From Lentisphaeria bacterium UBA1829 (lineage in GTDB: Bacteria; Verrucomicrobiota; Lentisphaeria; Victivallales; UBA1829), in contig DDJH01000058.1 in NCBI GenBank assembly GCA_002338895.1, positions 329-9,104 of the forward strand: a stretch of DNA of 8,776 nucleotides, given 5' to 3'. The position numbers and the translations under genes were made by a program. Shown here one piece after another: positions 1-6,906 of the stretch (its first letter is position 1; each line of letters begins with the position of its first letter). Under the pieces are notes generated by a model, which ran no database searches, was not told the DNA's origin, and saw nothing but the letters and a program-made list of their open reading frames with translations.

Positions 1-80
1 GAGAGATTGTCTTAAAAAATCAGTCATCGAATGGAACGACCTCTCCGTTCCTCGGGAAGGATGCAGTCATGCCTTTGCGG

Positions 81-94
81 TCCTCTTCGGAGGA
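81..94 (+). other. TTCG-loop hairpin covering a Shine-Dalgarno-like sequence
   Basis: TCCTC (81-85) pairs perfectly with GAGGA (90-94) around a TTCG tetraloop, which as RNA is the very stable UUCG type. The 3' arm is also most of the Shine-Dalgarno sequence for the doubtful small reading frame at 105. If that frame is real, the hairpin would hide its ribosome binding site. If it is not, the hairpin may simply be intergenic structure. The stem is only five base pairs, so this is a modest signal. Confidence 0.35.
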
Positions 95-104
95 GAAACG
101 GGGC

Positions 105-437
105 ATGATGTATCGAATCTCTCCTTGTGTTACAGAATACAAAAAGATTGGGAACCGACGATTTGTCGATGTAAAAAGATCAAAATCGATCCAGTATCAG
201 CCGGGCGTGAATAAGATCACGATTCTTCTGCAACATTTTTCCGGTGATATCTCGTCGATTTCCGCCGCACTGCGATTCCGCGCCATGAGCCATCGACTGC
301 TCCTCCTCTATCCGACCCTCTGCACAATGATTACGGGAGTTGTTCTTCTGCTTGCAACCGCTCGTCTTTTGCAGAGACGGCTGAATATGAAAAATCGCAG
401 AAATCGCAATCCATACGCGCCCATGACAAACGACTGA
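105..437 (+). CDS. Doubtful small hypothetical protein, one possible membrane segment
   Basis: I do not recognise this 110-residue product and the call is weak. In its favour, the start ATG at 105 has a strong Shine-Dalgarno sequence (GAGGAG at 90-95, 9 bases away). The middle-to-late part contains a hydrophobic run (LLLLYPTLCTMITGVVLLL) that could span a membrane, and it is followed by a very basic tail rich in Arg and Asn. Against it, the first half has no evident domain, and nothing around it suggests a role. The same frame is open leftward to the window edge (position 3) without a stop. The true start could therefore lie outside the window, making this the C-terminal end of a longer or decayed gene. 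An ATG at 69 is a further possible start. Confidence 0.25.
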   Translation: MMYRISPCVTEYKKIGNRRFVDVKRSKSIQYQPGVNKITILLQHFSGDISSISAALRFRAMSHRLLLLYPTLCTMITGVVLLLATARLLQRRLNMKNRRNRNPYAPMTND

Positions 438-636
438 TTCGGGAAGAGATATGCGCAGAAGGATTCAACTGCTGGATGAAGCCGTTGGATCCTCCACATT
501 TTACTGTTGATTTTTAATGGCCGCGCGAGCATGTCGATCCATTTTCACGCCCGAATTGCAATCATATTTCGCCCCTTCTGCCCGATTCCTGTGGAGAGCC
601 GCTTCGACAACATGGAGAAAAGCCGGCATGGGAAAA

Positions 637-653
637 TCGGATTACAAATCCGA
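637..653 (-). terminator. Possible Rho-independent terminator of the lacI-type gene
   Basis: A perfect 7-bp inverted repeat (TCGGATT and AATCCGA around ACA) lies about 70 bases beyond the stop codon of the minus-strand LacI-family gene. Read on the minus strand, the hairpin is followed directly by TTTT and then CCC, as in a weak intrinsic terminator. The T tract is short and the stem is not GC-rich, so termination may be partial. An operator-like palindrome is an alternative reading. Confidence 0.4.
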
Positions 654-724
654 ACAGCGGATACCCCCTTCTTTCGGGACTCTCAAATCGGAAGGACAGA
701 ACCGTTTTTCTGTGTATGCCGGCT

Positions 725-1720
725 TCAGGAGTCACAACGGGGAAGTACCAGACGGGGATTGACAAAGATTCTGGACCGTTCATCCGGCCCCCGGTCTTCA
801 TGAATCAGACGGAACAATTCCCGACAGGCATATTCTGCGAGCACTTCATCTCCAAGATCGACGGATGCTGCAGGAGGATTCAGACCGGAAAGATATTCCG
901 GAGAATGATTTCCAAAAACGACATGCGGAAACGGAGCATCGGAAGCAAACCGGTGCAGCGCCAGATAAAGGGCCGGAGCCGGATAGCTTTCCGGACAGAA
1001 CAATCCATCCATTCCGCTCAACAGATTCTGGCGGACAAATTCCGAAAAATACTTTTCCAACTCATCAAAGCCCGTGTTTTCCAGATACGGCATTTTCAGG
1101 GAGACAACCTGACAGGGAAGTTTCCGTGCGAAAAACTCAAACCGAAATCCCTCACACCGCGCCGCAACCCCCGGATTGGCACAGGGAATTTCCAGACACC
1201 CGGGATTCCGGCATCCTTTCTGAATCAGATAACGGGCGGCAAGACGTCCCGCAAGTTCATTGCCCATCAGAATATCCGTATGCCCGTTTTCCCGGATCCG
1301 ACTGCTGATCCAGACATGCGGAATCTTTTCAAGCACCGTCTCCAGCTCCTCCCCCGCTCTGGAGAAACCATAAATCAGAAGACCGTCGATTTCATTTCGG
1401 CTGCGGTAGAGTTCCAGTCTGCTTGCGGAAAGGGTCGGGGGAAGCAGAAACAATTTCCATTCCGGCCCGAACGTTCGAAGAAAAATATTCACCTTTTCAA
1501 AGAAGTTCCATGGATAGAGCGGTTTCTGAAGGAAGAGGAGTCCGATGTTTCCACTCTTCTGTTTCCGTCTTCCCCTTCGATTTTCCGGATGATCCTCCAG
1601 GATCCGGCAGACCCGGCGACGGGTTGCCTCACTCATTCCCTGCTGTCCGTTCAAGGCGCGCGAAACAGTGGCCGGAGAAACTCCTGCCAGACGAGCGATC
1701 TCCCGTACCGTCAATTTCAT
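725..1720 (-). CDS. LacI-family transcriptional repressor, local regulator of the divergent operon
   Basis: The 331-residue product has the usual length of LacI-family regulators. Residues 3-26 form a textbook helix-turn-helix (TVREIARLAGVSPATVSRAL), and from about residue 58 a periplasmic-binding-protein-like effector domain follows. The hinge is unusual: the canonical YxPN..A..L hinge helix is replaced by an Arg/Lys-rich stretch (HPENRRGRRKQKSG, residues 44-57). It is about four residues shorter than usual and lacks the leucine that normally enters the operator minor groove. The start at 1720 is preferred because AAAGGA lies six bases upstream; an ATG at 1726 would abut that sequence. The gene is divergent from the oxidoreductase-MFS-sialidase operon and shares a promoter region with a 21-bp palindrome, so it most likely represses that operon and itself. 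The effector is probably a small sugar or derivative, but the sequence does not say which. Confidence 0.9.
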   Translation of the reverse strand: MKLTVREIARLAGVSPATVSRALNGQQGMSEATRRRVCRILEDHPENRRGRRKQKSGNIGLLFLQKPLYPWNFFEKVNIFLRTFGPEWKLFLLPPTLSASRLELYRSRNEIDGLLIYGFSRAGEELETVLEKIPHVWISSRIRENGHTDILMGNELAGRLAARYLIQKGCRNPGCLEIPCANPGVAARCEGFRFEFFARKLPCQVVSLKMPYLENTGFDELEKYFSEFVRQNLLSGMDGLFCPESYPAPALYLALHRFASDAPFPHVVFGNHSPEYLSGLNPPAASVDLGDEVLAEYACRELFRLIHEDRGPDERSRIFVNPRLVLPRCDS

Positions 1721-1747
1721 GCTCATTCCTTTCGTTTTCCTTCAGGG

Positions 1748-1776
1748 AATATAGAAATGTTTACGAAACATTTCAA
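1748..1776 (-). promoter_or_regulatory. Sigma-70-type promoter of the lacI-type gene
   Basis: On the minus strand, TTGAAA (1776-1771) and TATATT (1753-1748) are separated by exactly 17 bases. Each differs from the sigma-70 consensus by one base. The predicted start of transcription falls near 1741, giving a short leader of about 20 bases before the repressor start codon. The spacer is almost entirely occupied by the 21-bp palindrome, which implies negative autoregulation. Confidence 0.65.
1754..1774. promoter_or_regulatory. 21-bp palindromic operator, likely bound by the adjacent LacI-type repressor
   Basis: Two perfect 9-base arms, GAAATGTTT and AAACATTTC, flank a central ACG. The size, odd-numbered symmetry and near-central CG are typical of LacI-family operators. 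The site lies between the divergently transcribed repressor and oxidoreductase genes. It fills the spacer of the repressor promoter and ends 23 bases upstream of the operon's -10 box, covering the expected -35 area. A bound dimer would block both promoters. Binding by this particular repressor is inferred from position. Confidence 0.75.
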
Positions 1777-1797
1777 TGAATTTTCAGAAAAAATATT

Positions 1798-1803
1798 TAT
1801 AAT
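1798..1803 (+). promoter_or_regulatory. Candidate -10 box for the oxidoreductase operon
   Basis: A perfect TATAAT lies 65 bases upstream of the oxidoreductase start codon. No good -35 hexamer stands at the usual distance (aatgaa at 17 bases), so the promoter may be weak or need an activator. It could also use the TTTCAA in the palindrome's right arm at a long 21-base spacing. The position just downstream of the operator fits repression by steric block. Confidence 0.45.
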
Positions 1804-1867
1804 TTCTTGCTTCACTGTTTTTCTTCTCCTATATTTCCGAAAAATGGCAGCACAGGGAGAAGAGATC

Positions 1868-3574
1868 ATGGTGATTGCAGATCGCAGGATGGCATTTGAT
1901 GTTGTGGTGGTGGGAGGCGGTATTGCCGGTCTCTGCGCGGCGGTGGCCGCCGCCAGGAACGGAGCAAGGACCGGTCTTATTCAGGATCGACCCATGCTGG
2001 GGGGAAACGCTTCCAGCGAAATCCGGATGTGGATTTACAACGCACGGGGAGAAAACCGGAAGGAAACCGGACTGCTGGAGGAGCTCCAGCTCGACAACAT
2101 CTTCTACAATCCGGAAATGAAATACACGCTCTGGGACTATGCGATGTACTCGTTTGCAAAGGCGGAAAAAAATCTGACTCTTCTTCTGAATACGACCGTG
2201 GAAACATGCACGGTGTCCGGAAATGCAATTCAGGAAATCTGCGGATGGAATCTGATGGAATATGTCCGCTATCACATCGCCGGGAAGATCTTCATCGACT
2301 GTTCCGGAGACGGCATCCTGCGTCTCTCCGGCGCGGCGGCCAGACGAGGACGGGAAGCAAAAAACGAGTTCGGCGAATCCTACGCTCCGGACGCGGCCGA
2401 CGGATGCACATTAAGCAGTTCCATTGTCATGCAGCTGCGCCGGAAAGACGGCGATGACCGTCCGTTCCGAATCCCGGACTGGGCGTATGTCTTTCACGAT
2501 GAAGACATCCCCCCGCGCAGCTGGCATCCGGAAGGAAACAACTTCTGGTGGGTCTCCTTCGGCGGAGTCAGGGATACTCTGCACGAGGCGGAGGAAATTC
2601 GCGAGGAACTGTTCAAAATCGCTTACGGCGCATGGGGTTATATCAAGAATCATCCGGACGGACGCGGAAAGGGGTGGACTCTGGACTGGATCGGAAGTCT
2701 TCCCGGGAAACGGGAAAGCTGGCGTTTCGAAGGAGATCATATTCTCACGCAGAATGATATCGAAGCGGGAGGCGTTTTCCCCGACACGGTCGCCCACGGA
2801 GGCTGGAACATGGATGAACATATGCCGGAAGCCTTTTATTTCAAAGGGAAACCGTCCATTCTTCATCCGACGCCTTCTCCGTTCGGGATTCCATACCGAA
2901 GCCTCTATTCCCGCAATATCGACAATCTGCTGTTCGCCGGCCGTCAGATTTCCGCTACGCACACCGCTCAGAGCTCCATCCGGGTCATGGGAACCTGTGC
3001 GGTGACGGGTCAGGCGGTGGGAACCGCGGCCGCATTGGCAATCCGTTACGGAATCTCTCCGCGGGAAGTTGGCAGATCTCATCTGAACGAGCTGCGCGAA
3101 ACGCTGCTGGAGGACGATCAGTTCATTCCGGGTCTCCGACGGACTCCGGCTCCTCTCTCTCTGCAGGGAACGCCTTCTCATGAGCTGTTGCGCGACGGCA
3201 TGGACCGCGACTGGGATGACGGACTTCATGGAATCCTTCTTGCACCGGGGGAAATCTGCGGGTATACGTTTCGGGAACCGGTGGAAATTTCCGGAGTCCG
3301 CATCGTCTTCGACAGTGATCTTTCTGATCACAAACGTCTCTCCTGCGAAGAAGGGCGTCCGGCGCGAGAAATGCCGGGAGTCCTCTTCCGCCACTTCCGC
3401 GTGGAACTCCAGGACCTTGACGGCGTATGGAGAACAATCCATGAGGAAACGGACAACCGCCACAGACTGGTCCGCCTGCACTGGAATCCCGTAACCGCCT
3501 GCGCGGTCCGAATTGTCCCGCTCGAAGCGTGGGGAGGAAAAAGCGGACGGATCTTTTCGCTGGATACTCTCTGA
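1868..3574 (+). CDS. FAD-dependent oxidoreductase with C-terminal beta-sandwich-like domain
   Basis: The product has 568 residues. It opens with a Rossmann dinucleotide-binding motif (VVVVGGGIAG, residues 12-21), followed by LGGNASSE (44-51), the hallmark of the FAD_oxidored class (Pfam PF12831). FIDCSGDG (142-149) and the C-terminal flavin-binding stretch NLLFAGRQISATHTAQSSIR (353-372) complete the enzyme, which spans about residues 1-415. The last 120-130 residues (about 445-568) look like a galactose-binding or discoidin-type beta-sandwich, with VRIVFDSDL and WNPVTACAVRIVPL. There is no signal peptide, so the protein is cytoplasmic. The start at 1868 has GGGAGA seven bases upstream; an in-frame ATG at 1844 lacks a ribosome binding site. 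The frame stays open far upstream but there runs antisense to the repressor. As first gene of an operon with a transporter and a sialidase-like protein, it probably oxidises a sugar or glycoside. The substrate is unknown, and database labels such as 'xanthan lyase' for relatives should not be trusted. Confidence 0.9.
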   Translation: MVIADRRMAFDVVVVGGGIAGLCAAVAAARNGARTGLIQDRPMLGGNASSEIRMWIYNARGENRKETGLLEELQLDNIFYNPEMKYTLWDYAMYSFAKAEKNLTLLLNTTVETCTVSGNAIQEICGWNLMEYVRYHIAGKIFIDCSGDGILRLSGAAARRGREAKNEFGESYAPDAADGCTLSSSIVMQLRRKDGDDRPFRIPDWAYVFHDEDIPPRSWHPEGNNFWWVSFGGVRDTLHEAEEIREELFKIAYGAWGYIKNHPDGRGKGWTLDWIGSLPGKRESWRFEGDHILTQNDIEAGGVFPDTVAHGGWNMDEHMPEAFYFKGKPSILHPTPSPFGIPYRSLYSRNIDNLLFAGRQISATHTAQSSIRVMGTCAVTGQAVGTAAALAIRYGISPREVGRSHLNELRETLLEDDQFIPGLRRTPAPLSLQGTPSHELLRDGMDRDWDDGLHGILLAPGEICGYTFREPVEISGVRIVFDSDLSDHKRLSCEEGRPAREMPGVLFRHFRVELQDLDGVWRTIHEETDNRHRLVRLHWNPVTACAVRIVPLEAWGGKSGRIFSLDTL

Positions 3575-3588
3575 CTTCCGGGAGCATC

Positions 3589-4905
3589 ATGGCGTCTGAG
3601 CGTTCAAAGGGACAGGCGTTTTTGAGAATTGCGGAGTTCCGCAGATCCCGGCGTCTCCTGGCATACAGCTCGACCAGGTTCGGCTGTACCGCGGATCTGC
3701 TGCTGGACAGCAGTGCGATCCTGATTTTGTACATGAGCGGGATGGGCGCTTCCCCTTCGCTGATTCTTCTTGCGGGGGGAATCAGCAGTCTGGTCTCCAT
3801 GTTCCTGCAGATTCCGGCAGGTTCCATTGTGGATCGGCTGGGGGCAAAACGGGGCGTTTACTGTTCCTGCGGAATCGTGATCGTCTCCTTTTTCCTGATT
3901 GCCTCCGCGCCGTTCTGGGGAAGAGCGGGGAATGCGGTCGTCATTGCGGGAGTGGGGCTGCATGCGGTTTCCAAAGTTTTGTGGAACGTGTCATGGTATC
4001 TGATTCTGGGAAATATTCTGCGTCCGAAGGAGCGCGGAACGTTTCTCGGGACGATGCGTTTTTCCTATTATCTGCTGAATGCGGTGATCTTTTTTGTTCT
4101 GGGAATCGCTTTGGATACGATCGCCTCGATTGAATTTCTGCAGAGTATTTTTATCGGTGTCGGACTGCTTTCCATCGGGCGGATTCTTGTGATTGCCCGC
4201 TTGCGGATGAAGGACCGGAAGATCACGATGAGGACAAGTTGTCCATGGAAAAAGGCGTTTCTGATTTCGCTTTCCAACGGCTCCCTTGTCGGAGCGGCCA
4301 TTTACACAGCGCTGATCTGTTTTGCCTTTGCTCCGGTTCCACAGCTGGCGCTGATCCATTTCAAGGAAACCATGCAGTTCGGAGATGGAACCGTTCAGCT
4401 GATCTCTTCGGTCGGACTGGCCGGGAACATTGTTGCGGCGTTGTGCTACGGGAAGCTGCTGCAATTGATCGGGATGCGGTTTTTCCAGATTGCGGTCCAC
4501 CTCTGCTTCCTTGCAATCTGCGCGAGTTTTGCATTCTGCATGAAGGGGATGCCGGGGGCGGTCTGGATCTGCGGAGGATTTTTCTTCTGCGCAGGTTTTG
4601 CATTTACGTGTTTCGGATGTAACGTATCGCGGGAGATGCTGGCCCTTGCCCGGCCGGGAAATGAAGCGATGGCGACCTCTTTCAGTCTGACCTATCAGAT
4701 GTTCGGAACGGCTCTCGGCCGGCTTGCCGGTTCCCAGCTGCTGAGCAGCGGCTGTCTGAGTTCCTCCTGGCTGCTGTTCGGGCATTCTGCCACGGCGATT
4801 CAGACCCTGTTTCTCGGCTGCGGGGCTCTTCTGGCTTTTCAGCTGATTCTTCTACCTCTGCTGCCGAGCGTTGTTCCCAGGCATCACGATTATTACAAAC
4901 CATAA
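3589..4905 (+). CDS. MFS transporter, probable sugar or sugar-acid importer
   Basis: The 438-residue product is strongly hydrophobic, with about 12 predicted membrane segments (roughly 38-54, 57-78, 91-108, 114-133, 156-177, 184-204, 223-248, 268-290, 297-317, 322-343, 360-386, 396-424). The loop after the second segment carries VDRLGAKRG (81-89), the major facilitator signature (D-R-x-G-x-[KR]-[KR]). A basic loop at about 204-222 separates the two six-helix halves. The start at 3589 follows GGGAG by four bases and leaves 14 bases after the oxidoreductase stop. An upstream in-frame GTG at 3529 would overlap that gene and is less likely. Lying between two cytoplasmic carbohydrate-type enzymes, it most likely brings their substrate into the cell. 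Substrate and direction of transport cannot be read from the sequence. Confidence 0.9.
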   Translation: MASERSKGQAFLRIAEFRRSRRLLAYSSTRFGCTADLLLDSSAILILYMSGMGASPSLILLAGGISSLVSMFLQIPAGSIVDRLGAKRGVYCSCGIVIVSFFLIASAPFWGRAGNAVVIAGVGLHAVSKVLWNVSWYLILGNILRPKERGTFLGTMRFSYYLLNAVIFFVLGIALDTIASIEFLQSIFIGVGLLSIGRILVIARLRMKDRKITMRTSCPWKKAFLISLSNGSLVGAAIYTALICFAFAPVPQLALIHFKETMQFGDGTVQLISSVGLAGNIVAALCYGKLLQLIGMRFFQIAVHLCFLAICASFAFCMKGMPGAVWICGGFFFCAGFAFTCFGCNVSREMLALARPGNEAMATSFSLTYQMFGTALGRLAGSQLLSSGCLSSSWLLFGHSATAIQTLFLGCGALLAFQLILLPLLPSVVPRHHDYYKP

Positions 4906-4918
4906 AAGAGAGAGTGTC

Positions 4919-6760
4919 ATGAGAACGATCGTGAAGAAATCCACCTTTGAGAAAATCCGGGAGCCGCAGATTGTCGGCGACCCCGGAACGCCGGCGCACA
5001 TGGATCTGGTCAAGCTCGACAGCGGAGAAATCCGCCATTACGGAGTTCATATTTTTGAACATGAGGACGGAACACGGGATTTTGAATTTGTCATGAAGCA
5101 GAGTTTTGACTATGGTCTGAGCTGGGAGGAGACTCCCGTTCACTCCGAACATCCGGGTCCCTCCGTCAAAAGCCCGTGGTCCGGGGAGTGGATCATTCTT
5201 CACTCGGTTGTCCGGCCGTCCTACCGGGAGCAGACGATTGCCCCCTGCCGGATTTATCCGGCGGTCCGCGCGCTCCCGGAAAACGGCGTTTGGTGTTTTC
5301 GCTCCGCGAAGGGACCGGACGGGCCGTTCACCCGAACGCGGATTCTGAAGGAGACTCCTCATATTCAGAGACTTCCGCTTCCATTAAAACAGCGAAAACG
5401 ATGGATTGTTCCGGCAGAAGAGTGGATCGGCCCCGTTCAGCATCCGGTTGTGCTTATTTCCGATGACGATGGTTTTTCATGGACAAAGCATGTTCTTCCG
5501 CCGGTTCCTCGAATGGAAAAAATCGCATGGCCGCACCGGGGGATGCGCTGGTCGCAATGCGGCTGTGAACCGGTGATTGCCGAACTCCCGGACGGACGCC
5601 TTCAGATGCTGGTCCGCACCTCCGCCGATTTTCACTACCAGAGTTTTTCAAGCGACGGCGGAGAGAGCTGGAGCCGGATGGAGCGCTCCCCTTTTTACAG
5701 TGTTGCAACCATGCCGAATCTTGTGACGCTTTCCGACGGACGTCTCCTTGCAGTCTGGAACAATACGACACCTCTTCCGGAGTTCGACCAGCGAACCCAT
5801 CCGGATTGCACCGAAGATCTGGTGAAGGGAATCTGGGAAGATGTCTTCACCAACCGGGATGCTCTGCACGCCGCGATCTCCGAAGACTGCGGCCGCACCT
5901 GGATCGGATTTCGGGAAATCGCGTTGAATCCGATCCGAAACGCCGTGGACTTCCGGACTGTCGGGGGATCTTACGCGTTGCACGACAAGAGCATCCACCA
6001 GAATCAGGTTCTGGAGCTTCCGGACAATAAAGTTCTGGTCTCATACGGACAGCATCCGGTCTGTCAGGCGCTGATGATCTTCGACCTGGATTTTCTGTAT
6101 GCGGACGGGCGGAGAGACGATTTCCGTTCCGGTCTTTCCGCCTGGTCGGTTCAGCAGTATTTCAAAGGCCATATCGGCGGGTTCCGCTGGGCCGGACACT
6201 GCGCGTGGAACCGTCGGGCTGGAGCGCGGCTGATGCCGTCACCGGACAACTCTCCGCGGGAATCTCTGCTGATCGGCTGTCATCCGGATCCGGATCTCTA
6301 TTCCTGCCGCGAGGGCGCAGTCTGGAATTTTCCTGCGGCAGAATGCGGCGAACTTTCCCTGTGCTTGACGCTCCGTGATGGAACAAAAGGTCTTCAGATT
6401 TCCCTCTGTGACCGCTGGATCAATCCATCCGACCCGATCGTCCACGTCCATGCCGGTTTTGTCCTGCGGATCGCCGGAGATGGAAGGATCGGAGATCAGG
6501 CGGCATTCTCTCCCGGCCGGACCGGAACCCTGATCCTGAAGTTTTCCCTCCCTGCCCGGCAGCTTCTCTGGGAAGCTCCTCTGGGGAACGGCCGCATTTC
6601 TCTGACAGGGCAAATCACGGAACAGCTCAGCTATCTGCATCTGCAGTCCCTCTCCGAAGACGCCGATTACGCTGGCGTTATGATTGATTTCGTCGAAATG
6701 AAAAAAAAGAAGCCGGAGAAGGAAGGCTCCCCTGAAAATGCTGTCAGAGAACAGAATTGA
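4919..6760 (+). CDS. Sialidase-like (BNR/Asp-box) beta-propeller protein, cytoplasmic
   Basis: The 613-residue protein carries four Asp-box repeats (SxDxGxxW): SFDYGLSW (62-69), SDDDGFSW (181-188), SSDGGESW (244-251) and SEDCGRTW (321-328). These define a six-bladed sialidase-type propeller over about residues 15-395. CEPVIAELPDGRLQMLVRTS (216-235) resembles the sialidase segment holding a catalytic Glu and one Arg of the carboxylate-binding triad. The N-terminal FRIP motif of classical sialidases is absent; at the matching place stands TPAHMDLVKLDSGEIR (24-39). Residues from about 400 (DDFRSGLSAWSV) to 594 (GVMIDFVEM) look like a concanavalin/LamG-type beta-sandwich. There is no signal peptide and there are many cysteines, which fits the cytoplasm. 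The start at 4919 lies 13 bases after the MFS stop and has only a weak GAGAG ribosome site. It may act on a non-sialic acidic glycoside, as hydrolase or lyase. Calling it a true sialidase would go beyond the evidence. Confidence 0.85.
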   Translation: MRTIVKKSTFEKIREPQIVGDPGTPAHMDLVKLDSGEIRHYGVHIFEHEDGTRDFEFVMKQSFDYGLSWEETPVHSEHPGPSVKSPWSGEWIILHSVVRPSYREQTIAPCRIYPAVRALPENGVWCFRSAKGPDGPFTRTRILKETPHIQRLPLPLKQRKRWIVPAEEWIGPVQHPVVLISDDDGFSWTKHVLPPVPRMEKIAWPHRGMRWSQCGCEPVIAELPDGRLQMLVRTSADFHYQSFSSDGGESWSRMERSPFYSVATMPNLVTLSDGRLLAVWNNTTPLPEFDQRTHPDCTEDLVKGIWEDVFTNRDALHAAISEDCGRTWIGFREIALNPIRNAVDFRTVGGSYALHDKSIHQNQVLELPDNKVLVSYGQHPVCQALMIFDLDFLYADGRRDDFRSGLSAWSVQQYFKGHIGGFRWAGHCAWNRRAGARLMPSPDNSPRESLLIGCHPDPDLYSCREGAVWNFPAAECGELSLCLTLRDGTKGLQISLCDRWINPSDPIVHVHAGFVLRIAGDGRIGDQAAFSPGRTGTLILKFSLPARQLLWEAPLGNGRISLTGQITEQLSYLHLQSLSEDADYAGVMIDFVEMKKKKPEKEGSPENAVREQN

Positions 6761-6770
6761 TCTTTTAAGC

Positions 6771-6786
6771 AGAGAACATTTTCTCT
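6771..6786 (+). terminator. Weak hairpin after the sialidase-like gene
   Basis: AGAGAA (6771-6776) and TTCTCT (6781-6786) form a perfect 6-bp stem with a CATT loop ten bases beyond the operon's last stop codon. The stem is AT-rich and no T tract follows, so this is at best a poor terminator or an RNA-end-stabilising structure. No better terminator is visible before the promoter at 6878. Confidence 0.2.
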
Positions 6787-6877
6787 TCCATCCGGCCCCA
6801 TATTTGATCCCCGGCTTGAAGAGAACTCCTTCCGATAAAAAAATAGATGAAATATCGCTTTTCTGCTTTTTCACCTA

Positions 6878-6906
6878 TTGACTTTTTTCGGCGAATAGAG
6901 TATAAT
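6878..6906 (+). promoter_or_regulatory. Near-perfect sigma-70 promoter of the GntR-type regulator unit
   Basis: TTGACT (6878-6883) and TATAAT (6901-6906) are separated by exactly 17 bases, with one mismatch to the full consensus. Transcription should begin near 6913, giving a leader of about 38 bases. A second TATAAT at 6921-6926 lies 20 bases downstream, without a good -35. The strength of the site suggests high expression unless a regulator blocks it. I could not find a convincing operator palindrome around it. Confidence 0.75.

Larger units (their letters stand above)
1..724. other. Gene-poor left flank without a recognised gene
   Basis: I recognise no protein family or RNA gene in this stretch on either strand. 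What can be seen is a weak plus-strand reading frame up to 437, a TTCG-loop hairpin at 81-94 and a 17-base inverted repeat at 637-653. Reading frames between 438 and 724 are short, lack good ribosome binding sites and do not resemble known families. The left part (about 120-420) is visibly more AT-rich than the operon to its right. It may be an intergenic spacer, or the decayed end of a gene lying further left. Confidence 0.5.

Noticed and set aside
308..532. Minus-strand 74-codon frame in the left flank
   Set aside because: There is no Shine-Dalgarno sequence before its ATG, no recognisable motif, and an Arg-rich product. It is no better than chance.
1..724. Search for tRNA, insertion-sequence remnant or CRISPR in the left flank
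   Set aside because: No T-loop-like sequence, no terminal inverted repeats with transposase traces and no spaced direct repeats were visible by eye.
716..1867. Upstream extension of the oxidoreductase frame, open without stops from 716
   Set aside because: This part runs antisense to a clear LacI-family gene and through the promoter-operator region. Its translation has no family features, and the Rossmann motif with a good ribosome site begins at 1868.
2411..3481. Open frame of 356 codons on the minus strand
   Set aside because: It is entirely antisense to the oxidoreductase gene, has no ribosome binding site or domain, and has a composition typical of a shadow frame.
6738..6881. Small 47-codon plus-strand frame overlapping the sialidase-like gene's end
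   Set aside because: It has a possible GGAAGG upstream at a long distance, but it overlaps the larger gene, runs into the -35 box of the next promoter and has no recognisable feature.
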